A stretch of DNA of 64,000 bases from Chloroflexota bacterium (GTDB taxonomy: Bacteria > Chloroflexota > Dormibacteria > Dormibacterales > Dormibacteraceae). Location of the stretch: positions 758 to 64,757 of the forward strand of contig VBJR01000152.1 of the NCBI GenBank assembly GCA_005880175.1. Direction: 5' to 3'. The position numbers and the translations under genes were made by a program. Shown here one piece after another: positions 37,579 through 45,014 of this stretch. The notes below the pieces were generated by a model, which made no database searches, was not told the DNA's origin, and saw only the letters and a list, made by a program, of their open reading frames with translations. The number at the start of each line of letters is the position of its first letter. The first letter of the stretch is position 1.

Positions 37579-38414
37579 TTCGATGTGCCTCCTGTGGGAA
37601 TGGGCTCCGTGCCGTAGTCCACGGCCCGGAACCGGTCGTAGCGGCGGCGGACGAGCTGGTCGGGGTCCGTCTCCAGGAGCTCGTCCAGGTGGCGCCCGAG
37701 GGCGCCGTCCAGCAGCCGCGCGGCCCGGGCCGGATCCATGTGGGCGCCGCCGGGCGGCTCCGGCACCACCTCGTCCACCAGCCCGGCCGCCAGCAGGTAC
37801 GGCGCCGTCAGCCCGAGCTGCTCGGCGGCCTCCTCGCGGCGCGCGGGGTCGCGCCACAGGATCGACGCGCACGCCTCCGGGCCGGCCACCGAGTAGATGG
37901 CGTGCTCCAGCATCAGCACCCGGTCGGCCACGGCCAGGCCCAGCGCCCCGCCGCTGCCGCCCTCCCCGATCACGGCCGCCACCACCGGCGTCCGCAGCCG
38001 GAACCACTCGACGATCGCCATCCCGATCGCCGAGCCGATCCCGCGCTCCTCGGCCTCCGCGCCCGGATAGGCCCCCGGCGTGTCCACCAGGCAGACGACG
38101 GGGACCCGGAACCGGGCCGCCAGCCGGGCCAGGCGGACCGCCTTCCGGTATCCCTCCGGGTGCAGCATCCCGAAGTTGCGCGCCGCCCGCTCGCGGAGCG
38201 AGCGGCCCTTCTGCTGGCCCAGGAACATGACGCGCCGCCCCCGCCAGCGGGCCAGCGCGCCGACCAGGGCCGGGTCGTCCGCGGTCAGCCGGTCGCCGTG
38301 CAGCTCGTACAGCTCCTCGCCGAGGGCGCGGACGTAGTCGAGGGCGTACGGCCGGTCGGGGTGCCGCGCCAGCCGCACGGTCTCCCACGCCGGACGCCCG
38401 CCCGGCACGCTCAT
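37575..38414 (-). CDS. accA: Acetyl-CoA carboxylase carboxyltransferase alpha subunit
   Basis: The 279-residue protein has WETVRLARHPDRPYALDYVR, GYRKAVRLARLAARFRVPVV, LVDTPGAYPGAEAEERGIGS and VIGEGGSGGALGLAVADRVL, all typical of E. coli-type AccA. Together with AccD it moves the carboxyl group from carboxybiotin to acetyl-CoA, making malonyl-CoA extender units. No biotin carboxylase or biotin carrier is in the window. Those must come from elsewhere. It overlaps accD (ATGA) and the O-methyltransferase (GTGA), so it belongs to the polyketide operon. Confidence 0.93.
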   Translation of the reverse strand: MSVPGGRPAWETVRLARHPDRPYALDYVRALGEELYELHGDRLTADDPALVGALARWRGRRVMFLGQQKGRSLRERAARNFGMLHPEGYRKAVRLARLAARFRVPVVCLVDTPGAYPGAEAEERGIGSAIGMAIVEWFRLRTPVVAAVIGEGGSGGALGLAVADRVLMLEHAIYSVAGPEACASILWRDPARREEAAEQLGLTAPYLLAAGLVDEVVPEPPGGAHMDPARAARLLDGALGRHLDELLETDPDQLVRRRYDRFRAVDYGTEPIPTGGTSK

Positions 38415-39184
38415 CGCCAGAGGATCCCCAGCAGCCCCGCCACCGCCCCCCGCAGCTCGGGCCGCGGCACGATCATGTCCACCTGCCCGTGCTCGAGCTG
38501 GAACTCGGACGTCTGGAAGTTCGCCGGCAGCCGCTGGTGCGTCGCCTGCTCGATGACCCGGGGGCCGGTGAAGCCGACCGACGCGCCCGGCTCGGCCAGG
38601 ATCAGGTCGGCCACGAGCGCCAGCGAGGCGGCCGTCCCGCCGTACGTCGGGTGGCTCAGGACCGTGACGTAGGGCACGGCCGAGTCGTGCAGCGCCGCGA
38701 CGGCCGCGTTGACCTTGGCCATCTGGAGCAGCGCCCACGGCCCCTCCTGCATCCGGGCGCCGCCGGACGCCGTCACGACGACGAGCGGGCACCGCTCGGC
38801 GGCCGCCCGTTCGGCCGCCCGGGCCAGCCGCTCGCCGGCCACCACCCCCAGCGTGCCGCCCACGAACCGGAAGTCGAAGACCGCCAGCCACGCCGGCCGG
38901 CCGGCGAGCAGGCACCGGCCCGCCCGCACGGCCTCGTTGACGCCCTTCGCGAGGTGCGCCTCCAGGGTCGCCCGGTACGGGCGCGGCCGCGACCAGCCCA
39001 GCACGTCCCCGGGCCGCAGCTCGGCCCAGTGCTCCGCCCAGCTCCCCGGGTCCGCCAGCAGCGCCACCCACCCGTCGGGATCGAGCGGGAAGTGCCGGCC
39101 GCAGCGGCACACGTTGCCGGCGGCGCGCAGGCGGGCGGGCTCGAGCACCACGCCACAGCCCGGGCAGCAGAGCGGCGTCGTCAC
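38411..39184 (-). CDS. accD: Acetyl-CoA carboxylase carboxyltransferase beta subunit
   Basis: The 257-residue AccD has an N-terminal zinc ribbon (CCPGCGVVLEP, then CRCGRHFPLD) and the crotonase-like core GRPAWLAVFDFRFVGGTLGV, TASGGARMQEGPWALLQMAK and VLSHPTYGGTAASLALVADL. It ends soon after SEFQLEHGQVDMIVPRPELR. GTG 39184 overlaps the ACP stop, and its own stop overlaps accA. A dedicated carboxyltransferase pair directly behind the ACP suggests malonyl-CoA supply for the polyketide synthase. Confidence 0.93.
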   Translation of the reverse strand: MTTPLCCPGCGVVLEPARLRAAGNVCRCGRHFPLDPDGWVALLADPGSWAEHWAELRPGDVLGWSRPRPYRATLEAHLAKGVNEAVRAGRCLLAGRPAWLAVFDFRFVGGTLGVVAGERLARAAERAAAERCPLVVVTASGGARMQEGPWALLQMAKVNAAVAALHDSAVPYVTVLSHPTYGGTAASLALVADLILAEPGASVGFTGPRVIEQATHQRLPANFQTSEFQLEHGQVDMIVPRPELRGAVAGLLGILWR

Positions 39185-39426
39185 CTCTCGACCGGGGCCG
39201 CCGCCGCGAGCCGGGCCTGGACGAGGCGGCAGACCTGCCCGATGTCGCAGTCCTCCTCCTTGCGCAGGTCCACCTGCACCCCGAACCGGCGCTTGAGCTC
39301 CACCTCGATCAGCACGACCTCGGTCGAGTCCAGGCCGAGGTCGGCGTGGAGGAGCCGGTCGTCGGTCAGCTCCTCCTCCGCCAGGCCCAGCTCCACGAGC
39401 TTCTCCACCACGGCGTCTCGGACCAT
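39181..39426 (-). CDS. Acyl carrier protein of the type II PKS
   Basis: The 81-residue ACP carries the growing chain on a phosphopantetheine arm attached to the Ser of DLGLDSTEVV. The surroundings (VVEKLVELGLAEEELTDDRL, VLIEVELKRRFGVQVDL) are typical. AGGAG lies about 9-10 nt before ATG 39426. It follows the KS-beta gene by 17 bp and overlaps accD. No phosphopantetheinyl transferase gene is visible in the window. Confidence 0.92.
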   Translation of the reverse strand: MVRDAVVEKLVELGLAEEELTDDRLLHADLGLDSTEVVLIEVELKRRFGVQVDLRKEEDCDIGQVCRLVQARLAAAAPVER

Positions 39427-39443
39427 CGGGAACGCACTCCTCT

Positions 39444-40688
39444 TCAGATGTCGCCGTCGCCCGGCTCCCGGGCGGCCAGCAGGCAGACGTTGGTGCCCTC
39501 GCGCGACCGGGCGTTGACCAGGACGCGCTCCAGGCGGGCGGCGGCCGGCTCGGTGACCAGCCGGACCGGGCAGTCCGGGTCCGGGTCACCCGTGGCCGCG
39601 GTGGGCGGCAGCACGGACTGCTCCATGGCCAGCAGCGCGCAGGCCACGTCGGTGCCGAAGCTGGCGCCGTAGAGGTGGCCGAACGCGGCCTTGGGCGCGG
39701 TGACCGGCAGGCCGGCCGAGCCGACCGTCCGGCACAGCGCGACCGCCTCCGAGCGGTCGCCGGCCACCGTCGCGCAGCCCTCCGCGAACGCGGCGTCGAG
39801 CTGGCCGGCGGACCACCCCGCCCCGCGCAGCGCGGCGCCGACCGCCGCCGCCAGCCCGTCGGGGTCGTCCGGGTCGGCCGTCCGCTGCTCGACCGCCACG
39901 ATCTCGCCGTAGACGCGGGCGCCCCGCCGGCGGGCGCGCTCCAGCTCCTCGACGACCAGCACCGCCGCTCCCTCGCCGAGCACGAAGCCGGCCCGCCGCC
40001 GGTCGAACGGCAGGAACGCCCGCGCCGGATCGAGCTCCTCGCTCAGCTCCCCGGTCGTGACGTGGGCGGCCACGCCCAGCCGGGTGAGCGGCGCCTCGGC
40101 GCCGCCGGCCAGCATGACCTCGGCATGGCCCCAGCGGATGGCCCGGAGCGCGAAGAACAGCGCCGACCCGCCGCTGGCCCGGTCCGCGGCGAAGCTCTTG
40201 CTCATCCCCCGGATGCCGTACCGGATGCTGACGAAGCCCTGGGCGGCGGTCGGGAACCAGGCCGTGGCCTGCCACGGATTCACCAGGCCCGGGCCCTGGT
40301 GGTAGTACTCGTCGAAGCCGCGCTCGCAGATGTCCCAGCCGCCGCTGTTGTTGCCGAAGCTGATGCCGACCGCGAACGGGTCGAGGTCGGCGACGTCGAG
40401 GCTGGCGTCGGCCAGGGCCAGGTTCGTGGCCGCCAGCGCGTAGTGGGCGAAGCGGTCGCTCTTGGCCACGAGGCGGGCCGGCGCGTACTGCGCCGGCCGG
40501 AAGTCGCGCACCTCGGCCGCCAGGCCCACGGCCAGCCCCGCCGCGTCGAACCGGGTGATCGGGGCGACGGCCGACTCGCCGGCGAGCAGCCGCGCCCAGA
40601 CCGCGTCCCGGCCGACGCCGAGCGGGTTGACCAGCCCGATGCCGGTCACCACGGCCCGCCGCGGCCTCCCGCCGCCCGGCCCACTCAA
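39444..40688 (-). CDS. Chain length factor (KS-beta) of the type II PKS
   Basis: The 414-residue protein pairs with KS-alpha and sets the number of condensations. The thiolase fold is clear (AVVTGIGLVNPLGVGRDAVW, SFGNNSGGWDICERGFDEYY, PFDRRRAGFVLGEGAAVLVV, TAPKAAFGHLYGASFGTDVA). The residue aligned with the catalytic cysteine of KS-alpha is Arg (FAADRASGGSALFF), whereas most chain length factors have Gln there. The catalytic His of the first HGT motif is also absent (AEGCATVAGDRSEAVAL). TTG 40688 overlaps the upstream aromatase stop (TTGA); GTG 40652 is an alternative. Unusually, two genes separate it from KS-alpha. Confidence 0.9.
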   Translation of the reverse strand: MSGPGGGRPRRAVVTGIGLVNPLGVGRDAVWARLLAGESAVAPITRFDAAGLAVGLAAEVRDFRPAQYAPARLVAKSDRFAHYALAATNLALADASLDVADLDPFAVGISFGNNSGGWDICERGFDEYYHQGPGLVNPWQATAWFPTAAQGFVSIRYGIRGMSKSFAADRASGGSALFFALRAIRWGHAEVMLAGGAEAPLTRLGVAAHVTTGELSEELDPARAFLPFDRRRAGFVLGEGAAVLVVEELERARRRGARVYGEIVAVEQRTADPDDPDGLAAAVGAALRGAGWSAGQLDAAFAEGCATVAGDRSEAVALCRTVGSAGLPVTAPKAAFGHLYGASFGTDVACALLAMEQSVLPPTAATGDPDPDCPVRLVTEPAAARLERVLVNARSREGTNVCLLAAREPGDGDI

Positions 40689-41146
40689 GGGCCGGGCACG
40701 GCGGCCGCCGGGCCGGCCGCCGCCTCCACGCGCCTGGCCATCCGCTCCAGGGCCGCCCGCGCGCTGGCCCCCATCCGGCGGGCCGCCTCGGCCTCGTCGA
40801 ACGTGGCGTCGGGCTCCAGCTCGAAGTCCTGCACGCAGCGCACCGCGGTGCCGCCCTCGACCGCCTCGTAGAGCCACCAGGCGATCGAGTAGCGGTACGG
40901 GTGGTTGTCCCAGCGGCGGGAGTAGACGAGCCGGTGCGCCTCGTCCGCGCAGCGGTCAACGCTGTAGGTGCGGCTCGGGGCGTCGCCGGCCGCCGGCACG
41001 ACCACCTCGAACACGACCCGGTTGCCCGAGCCCGGCCCGTCCAGGAAGCGATGGCGCTCGCGGTCCCAGGCGGACAGGTCGTTCGTCACCCGCCAGGTCA
41101 GGTCCAGGGGCGCGCGGACCAGGACGTTCACGTCGACGTGTCCCAC
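40685..41146 (-). CDS. SRPBCC-fold polyketide aromatase/cyclase
   Basis: The 153-residue protein reads VNVLVRAPLDLTWRVTNDLS, RYSIAWWLYEAVEGGTAVRC and VQDFELEPDATFDEAEAARR, a START/SRPBCC cavity protein of the polyketide cyclase family. It is distinct from the TcmN-like protein at 35,950, so two such enzymes may act on different rings. GTG 41146 follows the SnoaL-like gene by 12 bp, and its stop overlaps the KS-beta start. Confidence 0.85.
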   Translation of the reverse strand: MGHVDVNVLVRAPLDLTWRVTNDLSAWDRERHRFLDGPGSGNRVVFEVVVPAAGDAPSRTYSVDRCADEAHRLVYSRRWDNHPYRYSIAWWLYEAVEGGTAVRCVQDFELEPDATFDEAEAARRMGASARAALERMARRVEAAAGPAAAVPGP

Positions 41147-41158
41147 GGCCTTCGGCGC

Positions 41159-41596
41159 CTAGCGCGCGGCCGCCTGGTCGGGATGCGGGGCCGGGGCCGT
41201 CTTGCCGATCTGCACCCAGACCTTCGACGTCTCGCTGACGCCCCAGTGCTCGATGCACCGGCCGTCGCGCACGCGGGCGACGTGCATCTCGCGGAACTCG
41301 ACCGGCCGGCCGGTCGGCGCCACGCCGAAGATCGGCCCCAGGTGCGTCCCCCGCACCAGCGCGTGCTGGTAGACGAGGTCGCCGACCTCGGCCTCGTGCA
41401 GCACCTCGTACGTCATGTCGGGGAAGCCGCGGCGCTCCATCTCGATCACCCACTTCACGCCGTCGATGCCAGGGGCGACGCCGGGCGGCGCGTTGTGGTT
41501 CATGAAGTCCGGGTGCAGCAGATCGTCCAGGACGTCCAGCTTTCCTTCACTGAACGCCTCGGTCAGGATGCGCCGCATGTTCTCAATCGCCGTCAT
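41159..41596 (-). CDS. SnoaL-like polyketide cyclase
   Basis: The 145-residue protein has MRRILTEAFSEGKLDVLDDL, HPDFMNHNAPPGVAPGIDGV and RDGRCIEHWGVSETSKVWVQ, a clear SnoaL-like signature. It is the most SnoaL-typical of the three copies in the window and lies inside the KS operon. It probably catalyses an aldol ring closure. GGAGG lies about 11 nt before ATG 41596. A large inverted repeat lies between it and KS-alpha. Confidence 0.85.
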   Translation of the reverse strand: MTAIENMRRILTEAFSEGKLDVLDDLLHPDFMNHNAPPGVAPGIDGVKWVIEMERRGFPDMTYEVLHEAEVGDLVYQHALVRGTHLGPIFGVAPTGRPVEFREMHVARVRDGRCIEHWGVSETSKVWVQIGKTAPAPHPDQAAAR

Positions 41597-41650
41597 CGTC
41601 TCGTGTGCCTCCGTTCACTGTTGCCGGGACACCGCGAATCTAGCACCGGG

Positions 41651-41690
41651 ACTGTGAGCTGACCAGCGATCGCGGTCAGCGGTTCACAGT
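41651..41690. promoter_or_regulatory. 40-bp inverted repeat between KS-alpha and the SnoaL-like gene
   Basis: ACTGTGA-GCTGACC on one side pairs with GGTCAGC-ggt-TCACAGT on the other, around a central AGCGATCGC. That is 14 paired bases per arm with one 3-nt bulge. It lies in the 102-bp gap downstream of the KS-alpha stop. It could be an operator, an RNA-processing hairpin or a partial terminator that lowers expression of the later genes. Confidence 0.6.
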
Positions 41691-41698
41691 GACCGCCG

Positions 41699-42961
41699 TC
41701 AGTCCGCGACGGCGCCGAGCAGCGTGCTGGAGTGAATCCCGCCGAAGCCGCTCGCAGTGACCAGCGCGCGCCGCACGCGCGCGTGACGGGCCTGGTTCGG
41801 CACGTAGTCGAGGTCGCACTCGGGGTCGGGCACCTCGTAGTTGATCGTCGGCGGGACCATGCCGGTCTCCATGGCGCCGACGGCCGCGATGACGCCGACC
41901 AGGCTGGCCGGTGACAGCGGGTGGCCGATCATCGACTTGGTGGAGCTGATGGGCACGCGATAGGCGTGCTCGCCGAGCACGGACTTGAACGCCATCGTCT
42001 CGAACAGGTCGTTCTGCGGCGTCGAGCTGCCGTGCGCGTTGATGTAGTCGATGCTGGCGGGGTCCGCTCCGGCGTCGTCCAGGCAGCGCCGGATGACGTG
42101 CGCCATCGACGCGCCGTCCGGGGCCAGGTCGGTCATGTGCGCGGCGTTGTTCAGGCTCGCGAACGCGATCACCTCGGCGTAGACGCGCGCGCCGCGGCGC
42201 TTCGCGTGCTCGTACTCCTCGAGCGCCAGCGTCGCCGCGCCCTCGGACAGCACGAACCCGCCGCGGCGGGCGTCGAACGGCCGCGACGCCCGCGGCCCGG
42301 GGCAGTCCACCCTGGCCAGCGAGCCGATGATGTCGAGCGTGGCGTACGAGATGCCGCAGAGCGGCGCCTCGGCGGCGCCCGTCAGCGCCAGGTCGAGCTC
42401 GCCGTGGCGAACGAGATCGAAGCCGAGCCCCAGGGCGTCCACGCCGGCCGTGCAGCCCGTCGTGAGCGCGGTGCACGGCCCGCGCAGCCCGAACCGCCGG
42501 GCGAGCCAGGTGGGCGTGAAGTTGGCGAACACCGCGTCGTAGAAGCTGGAGTCGGCCGGCAGGCCGGCCACCGGTCGGGTCCCGGCGCGGCTCCCCTCCT
42601 CGTACATGGCCTGGAACTCGGGCGTCCCGGCGATCGCGGACGCGCAGATCACGGCCGCCCGCTCGGGGGCCAGCGCGGCGTCGGGCAGGCCGGCGTCGCG
42701 CGCGGCCTGCACGCCCGCGACGACGCCGAAGTGCGAGAAGCGGCTCAGGTCGGCGACGTCCCGGAGCGCGTCCGGTGACAGGTGCTCCTCGACGCGGAAG
42801 TCGCGGACCCGGCCCAGCACGTGGCTGGCCAGTCCCATGCGCACCATGTCCGGTTCGTCGTGTGTGTACGAGCGGCCCGCGTTGCTGTTGTGCCAGAACT
42901 CGCCCACGCCGACGCCGCTGGGAACCACGATGCCCAGCCCTGTGATCACGACTCGCTTCAC
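41699..42961 (-). CDS. Ketosynthase alpha (KS-alpha) of the type II PKS
   Basis: The 420-residue ketosynthase performs the decarboxylative condensations. The active-site Cys is in LTTGCTAGVDALGLGFDLVR, the first His in YINAHGSSTPQNDLFETMAF, and the Lys/His pair in ISSTKSMIGHPLSPASLVGV. HGSSTPQND is the type II KS-alpha form. GTG 42961 (VKRVVITGLGIVVPSGVGVG) fits the family and has GAGG about 7-8 nt upstream; an ATG at 43003 would add 14 unconserved residues. It is the first gene of the operon. A tandem 21-bp repeat lies just upstream. Confidence 0.94.
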   Translation of the reverse strand: MKRVVITGLGIVVPSGVGVGEFWHNSNAGRSYTHDEPDMVRMGLASHVLGRVRDFRVEEHLSPDALRDVADLSRFSHFGVVAGVQAARDAGLPDAALAPERAAVICASAIAGTPEFQAMYEEGSRAGTRPVAGLPADSSFYDAVFANFTPTWLARRFGLRGPCTALTTGCTAGVDALGLGFDLVRHGELDLALTGAAEAPLCGISYATLDIIGSLARVDCPGPRASRPFDARRGGFVLSEGAATLALEEYEHAKRRGARVYAEVIAFASLNNAAHMTDLAPDGASMAHVIRRCLDDAGADPASIDYINAHGSSTPQNDLFETMAFKSVLGEHAYRVPISSTKSMIGHPLSPASLVGVIAAVGAMETGMVPPTINYEVPDPECDLDYVPNQARHARVRRALVTASGFGGIHSSTLLGAVAD

Positions 42962-43003
42962 TGCAGCACCTCGACAAGGGACCGGTCGCTGACCAGGATT
43001 CAC

Positions 43004-43045
43004 CGATTGCGTCGGGCGATCTATCGATTGCTATACGCGATCGGT
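43004..43045 (-). promoter_or_regulatory. Tandem 21-bp repeat upstream of KS-alpha (candidate SARP operator)
   Basis: Two 21-bp units (43004-43024 and 43025-43045) share CGATTGC at the same position and a CGAT 13 bp further on. In the direction of transcription the heptamer reads GCAATCG. Direct heptamer repeats spaced by whole helical turns are typical SARP binding sites, and a SARP gene lies 1.2 kb away. Confidence 0.5.
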
Positions 43046-43178
43046 TACCTCAGGCCGGGACGGGGGCGAGTATAGCCGCGGCCCGGGCCGGGCGCGAGCG
43101 GATCGGTCCGCCCCCCTTCTTGCTGATCCGTGACTGTTCCGCACACCAGCACACGGGTCGGAAAGGGCTTGACGATAT

Positions 43179-43204
43179 CCCATGACAGAGCGATCAATCA
43201 TGGG
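43179..43204 (+). promoter_or_regulatory. Inverted repeat CCCATGA-N12-TCATGGG upstream of the ParB-like gene
   Basis: The 7-bp arms (43179-43185 and 43198-43204) are perfect. A TTGACG at 43169-43174 lies just before the left arm as a candidate -35 box. The placement fits an operator of the ParB-like gene, 40 bp before its start. I see no clear -10 at the right distance. Confidence 0.5.
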
Positions 43205-43243
43205 GTCGTCCGAGGTCGGGATAGTGTGGGAGGAACCAGTCGT

Positions 43244-44155
43244 ATGTCCAACGTTGGACTGTCGGGTATCGAGCTGGTCGCGCGCCTGGAAGCGACCACG
43301 AGTCCGCCGGCCGGCGTCGATACGCTCTTCAAGCTAGTGCCTGTCGAGCTCATCGACGCGGCAGCGGACCAACCGCGTCAGAGCTTCAATCACGCGGCGC
43401 TGGACGAGCTGACGCAGAGCGTCTGGGACCACGGCATTCTCCAGCCGCTGCGGCTGCGTCCGCGAGGCCGCCGGTACCAGCTCGTGGCGGGCCAGCGCCG
43501 GCTGACGGCGGCCACGAGAGCCGGGCTCAAGGTGGTGCCGGCAGTGATCGCCGAGCTGGAGGACGACCAGGCGCTCGCCCAGGCCCTGATCGAGAACATC
43601 CAGCGCGAGGACCTGAACGCCGTGGACCGGTGCGAGGCGCTGCGGCGCCTGCGGGTGAACCTGGGTGCACAGTCCTGGGAGGAGGTCGGCCGGGTGCTCG
43701 GGATCAGCCGGCGCCACGTCTACCACCTCCTGAGCATCTCAGCCCTCCCGGAGCCGATCCAGGAGGACATGCGCAGGGGCAACCTGACGGAGAAGCACGG
43801 CCGCGCGCTGCTGCGGCTCCGCCGCGACGAGGAGCTCCAGGACGACCTGTGGCGGCGCATCCGCGAGGAGCGGCTCTCCGGCGACGAGGCGCTGCAGGCC
43901 GCCACGGAGCTCGGCCCGGGTCGCGGCCAGGCGGCCGTCGAATCGCCGCGGAGCGCCGCGGCGGTCGCGCCACCGCGCGTCGGGCGCGGCGCCCAGGCCG
44001 ACCTGCCCGGCGCCGTCGATGCCTTGTTGCGCCGCCTGCCGCACGCAACGATGCGCGAGATCCGTCCTCTGAAGAAGCAGCTGGAGGCCCTGGCCGAGCG
44101 CCTCGCCGAGGTGCTCACCGACGCCTTCTACGAGGACGACCCGCGTGCGGAGTGA
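43244..44155 (+). CDS. Orphan ParB/Noc-like DNA-binding protein
   Basis: The 303-residue protein has an N-terminal ParB/sulfiredoxin-like domain (LVPVELIDAAADQPRQSFNH, the box AGQRRLTAATRAGL and LIENIQREDLNAVDRCEALR). A helix-turn-helix follows (WEEVGRVLGISRRHVYHLLS), then a C-terminal helical dimerisation region. In ParB this set binds parS and CTP. No ParA lies next to it. Position between the KS operon and the SARP gene suggests a cluster regulator, although a nucleoid role is possible. GGGAGGA lies about 10 nt before ATG 43244. Confidence 0.85.
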   Translation: MSNVGLSGIELVARLEATTSPPAGVDTLFKLVPVELIDAAADQPRQSFNHAALDELTQSVWDHGILQPLRLRPRGRRYQLVAGQRRLTAATRAGLKVVPAVIAELEDDQALAQALIENIQREDLNAVDRCEALRRLRVNLGAQSWEEVGRVLGISRRHVYHLLSISALPEPIQEDMRRGNLTEKHGRALLRLRRDEELQDDLWRRIREERLSGDEALQAATELGPGRGQAAVESPRSAAAVAPPRVGRGAQADLPGAVDALLRRLPHATMREIRPLKKQLEALAERLAEVLTDAFYEDDPRAE

Positions 44156-44180
44156 GACCCAGCCAGGGAGGACGACCGTG

Positions 44181-45014
44181 ATGCTGCGCGTACACTTGTT
44201 CGGACGGTTCCGGGCCAGCGGCGAGGCCGGCCCGTTGACGGCCCTGGAGCGGCGCAAGGTGCACGAGCTCCTCGGCTATCTGCTCCTGTCGTGGCAGCGG
44301 CCGGCCCGGCGGGAGGTCCTCGCCGAGCAGCTCTGGGCGACCAGCGACCCGCTCCGCTGCCGCAAGTACCTGCGGCAGTCGCTGTGGCGGCTCCGCTGCG
44401 TGCTCGACGCGGCGGGCTGCCGGGACGTGCTCCAGGCCGACCAGGAGTGGATCGGTCTCCGGCCCGACGCCTCGCTCTGGGCGGACACGCTGGAGCTGGA
44501 GCGCGCGTACGCGCGCTGCGCCGCCGCCGCTTCCCGGGAGCTGGCGCCCGACCTGGTGGCCGCCGCCGAGCGGGCGGTGGACCTGTGCCAGGCGCCGCTC
44601 CTCGACGGCTGGTACACCGACTGGAGCCTGCTCGCGCGCGAGCAGTACCGGGCGATGCACCTGGCCCTGCTCGACCGCCTGATGGCGGCGGCCGAGCGGG
44701 CCGGCCGCTGGGAGGCCGGCCTGGCGTACGGCCGCCGCGCCCTGCGCGAGGACCCGGCTGGCGAGCGGGTGCACGTGCGCCTGATGCGGCTGCACCTGCT
44801 CTCGGGCGACCGCAGCGCCGCGCTCCGCCAGTTCGGGCTCTGCGGCGCCGCCCTCGAGCGCGAGCTCGGGGTGGCGCCGGCGCCCGAGACGCGGCGCCTG
44901 TTCGAGCTGATCCGCGACGGCCGCATGGTGGCGGCCGCCGGCCCGCTGTCCGCGGCCGGCCCGGGGCCAGAACGCGCGCTGGTCCAGCTGGCCGGCGCCG
45001 GGAACGGCCGGTGA
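44181..45014 (+). CDS. SARP-family transcriptional activator (BTAD domain)
   Basis: The 277-residue protein has an OmpR-like winged helix (residues 1-95, LLSWQRPARREVLAEQLWAT, LRQSLWRLRCVL) and a bacterial transcriptional activation domain (residues 97-245, AGRWEAGLAYGRRALREDPA, GERVHVRLMRLHLLSGDRSA). SARPs switch on antibiotic clusters by binding direct repeats near the -35 region. Its likely target is the tandem repeat upstream of KS-alpha. GGGAGG precedes ATG 44181 (GTG 44178 is an alternative). The stop overlaps the next gene (GTGA). Confidence 0.9.
   Translation: MLRVHLFGRFRASGEAGPLTALERRKVHELLGYLLLSWQRPARREVLAEQLWATSDPLRCRKYLRQSLWRLRCVLDAAGCRDVLQADQEWIGLRPDASLWADTLELERAYARCAAAASRELAPDLVAAAERAVDLCQAPLLDGWYTDWSLLAREQYRAMHLALLDRLMAAAERAGRWEAGLAYGRRALREDPAGERVHVRLMRLHLLSGDRSAALRQFGLCGAALERELGVAPAPETRRLFELIRDGRMVAAAGPLSAAGPGPERALVQLAGAGNGR

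Noticed and set aside
42962..43003. ATG 43003 as the KS-alpha start
   Set aside because: It adds 14 residues without family similarity, while GTG 42961 gives the canonical N-terminus and has a ribosome binding site.
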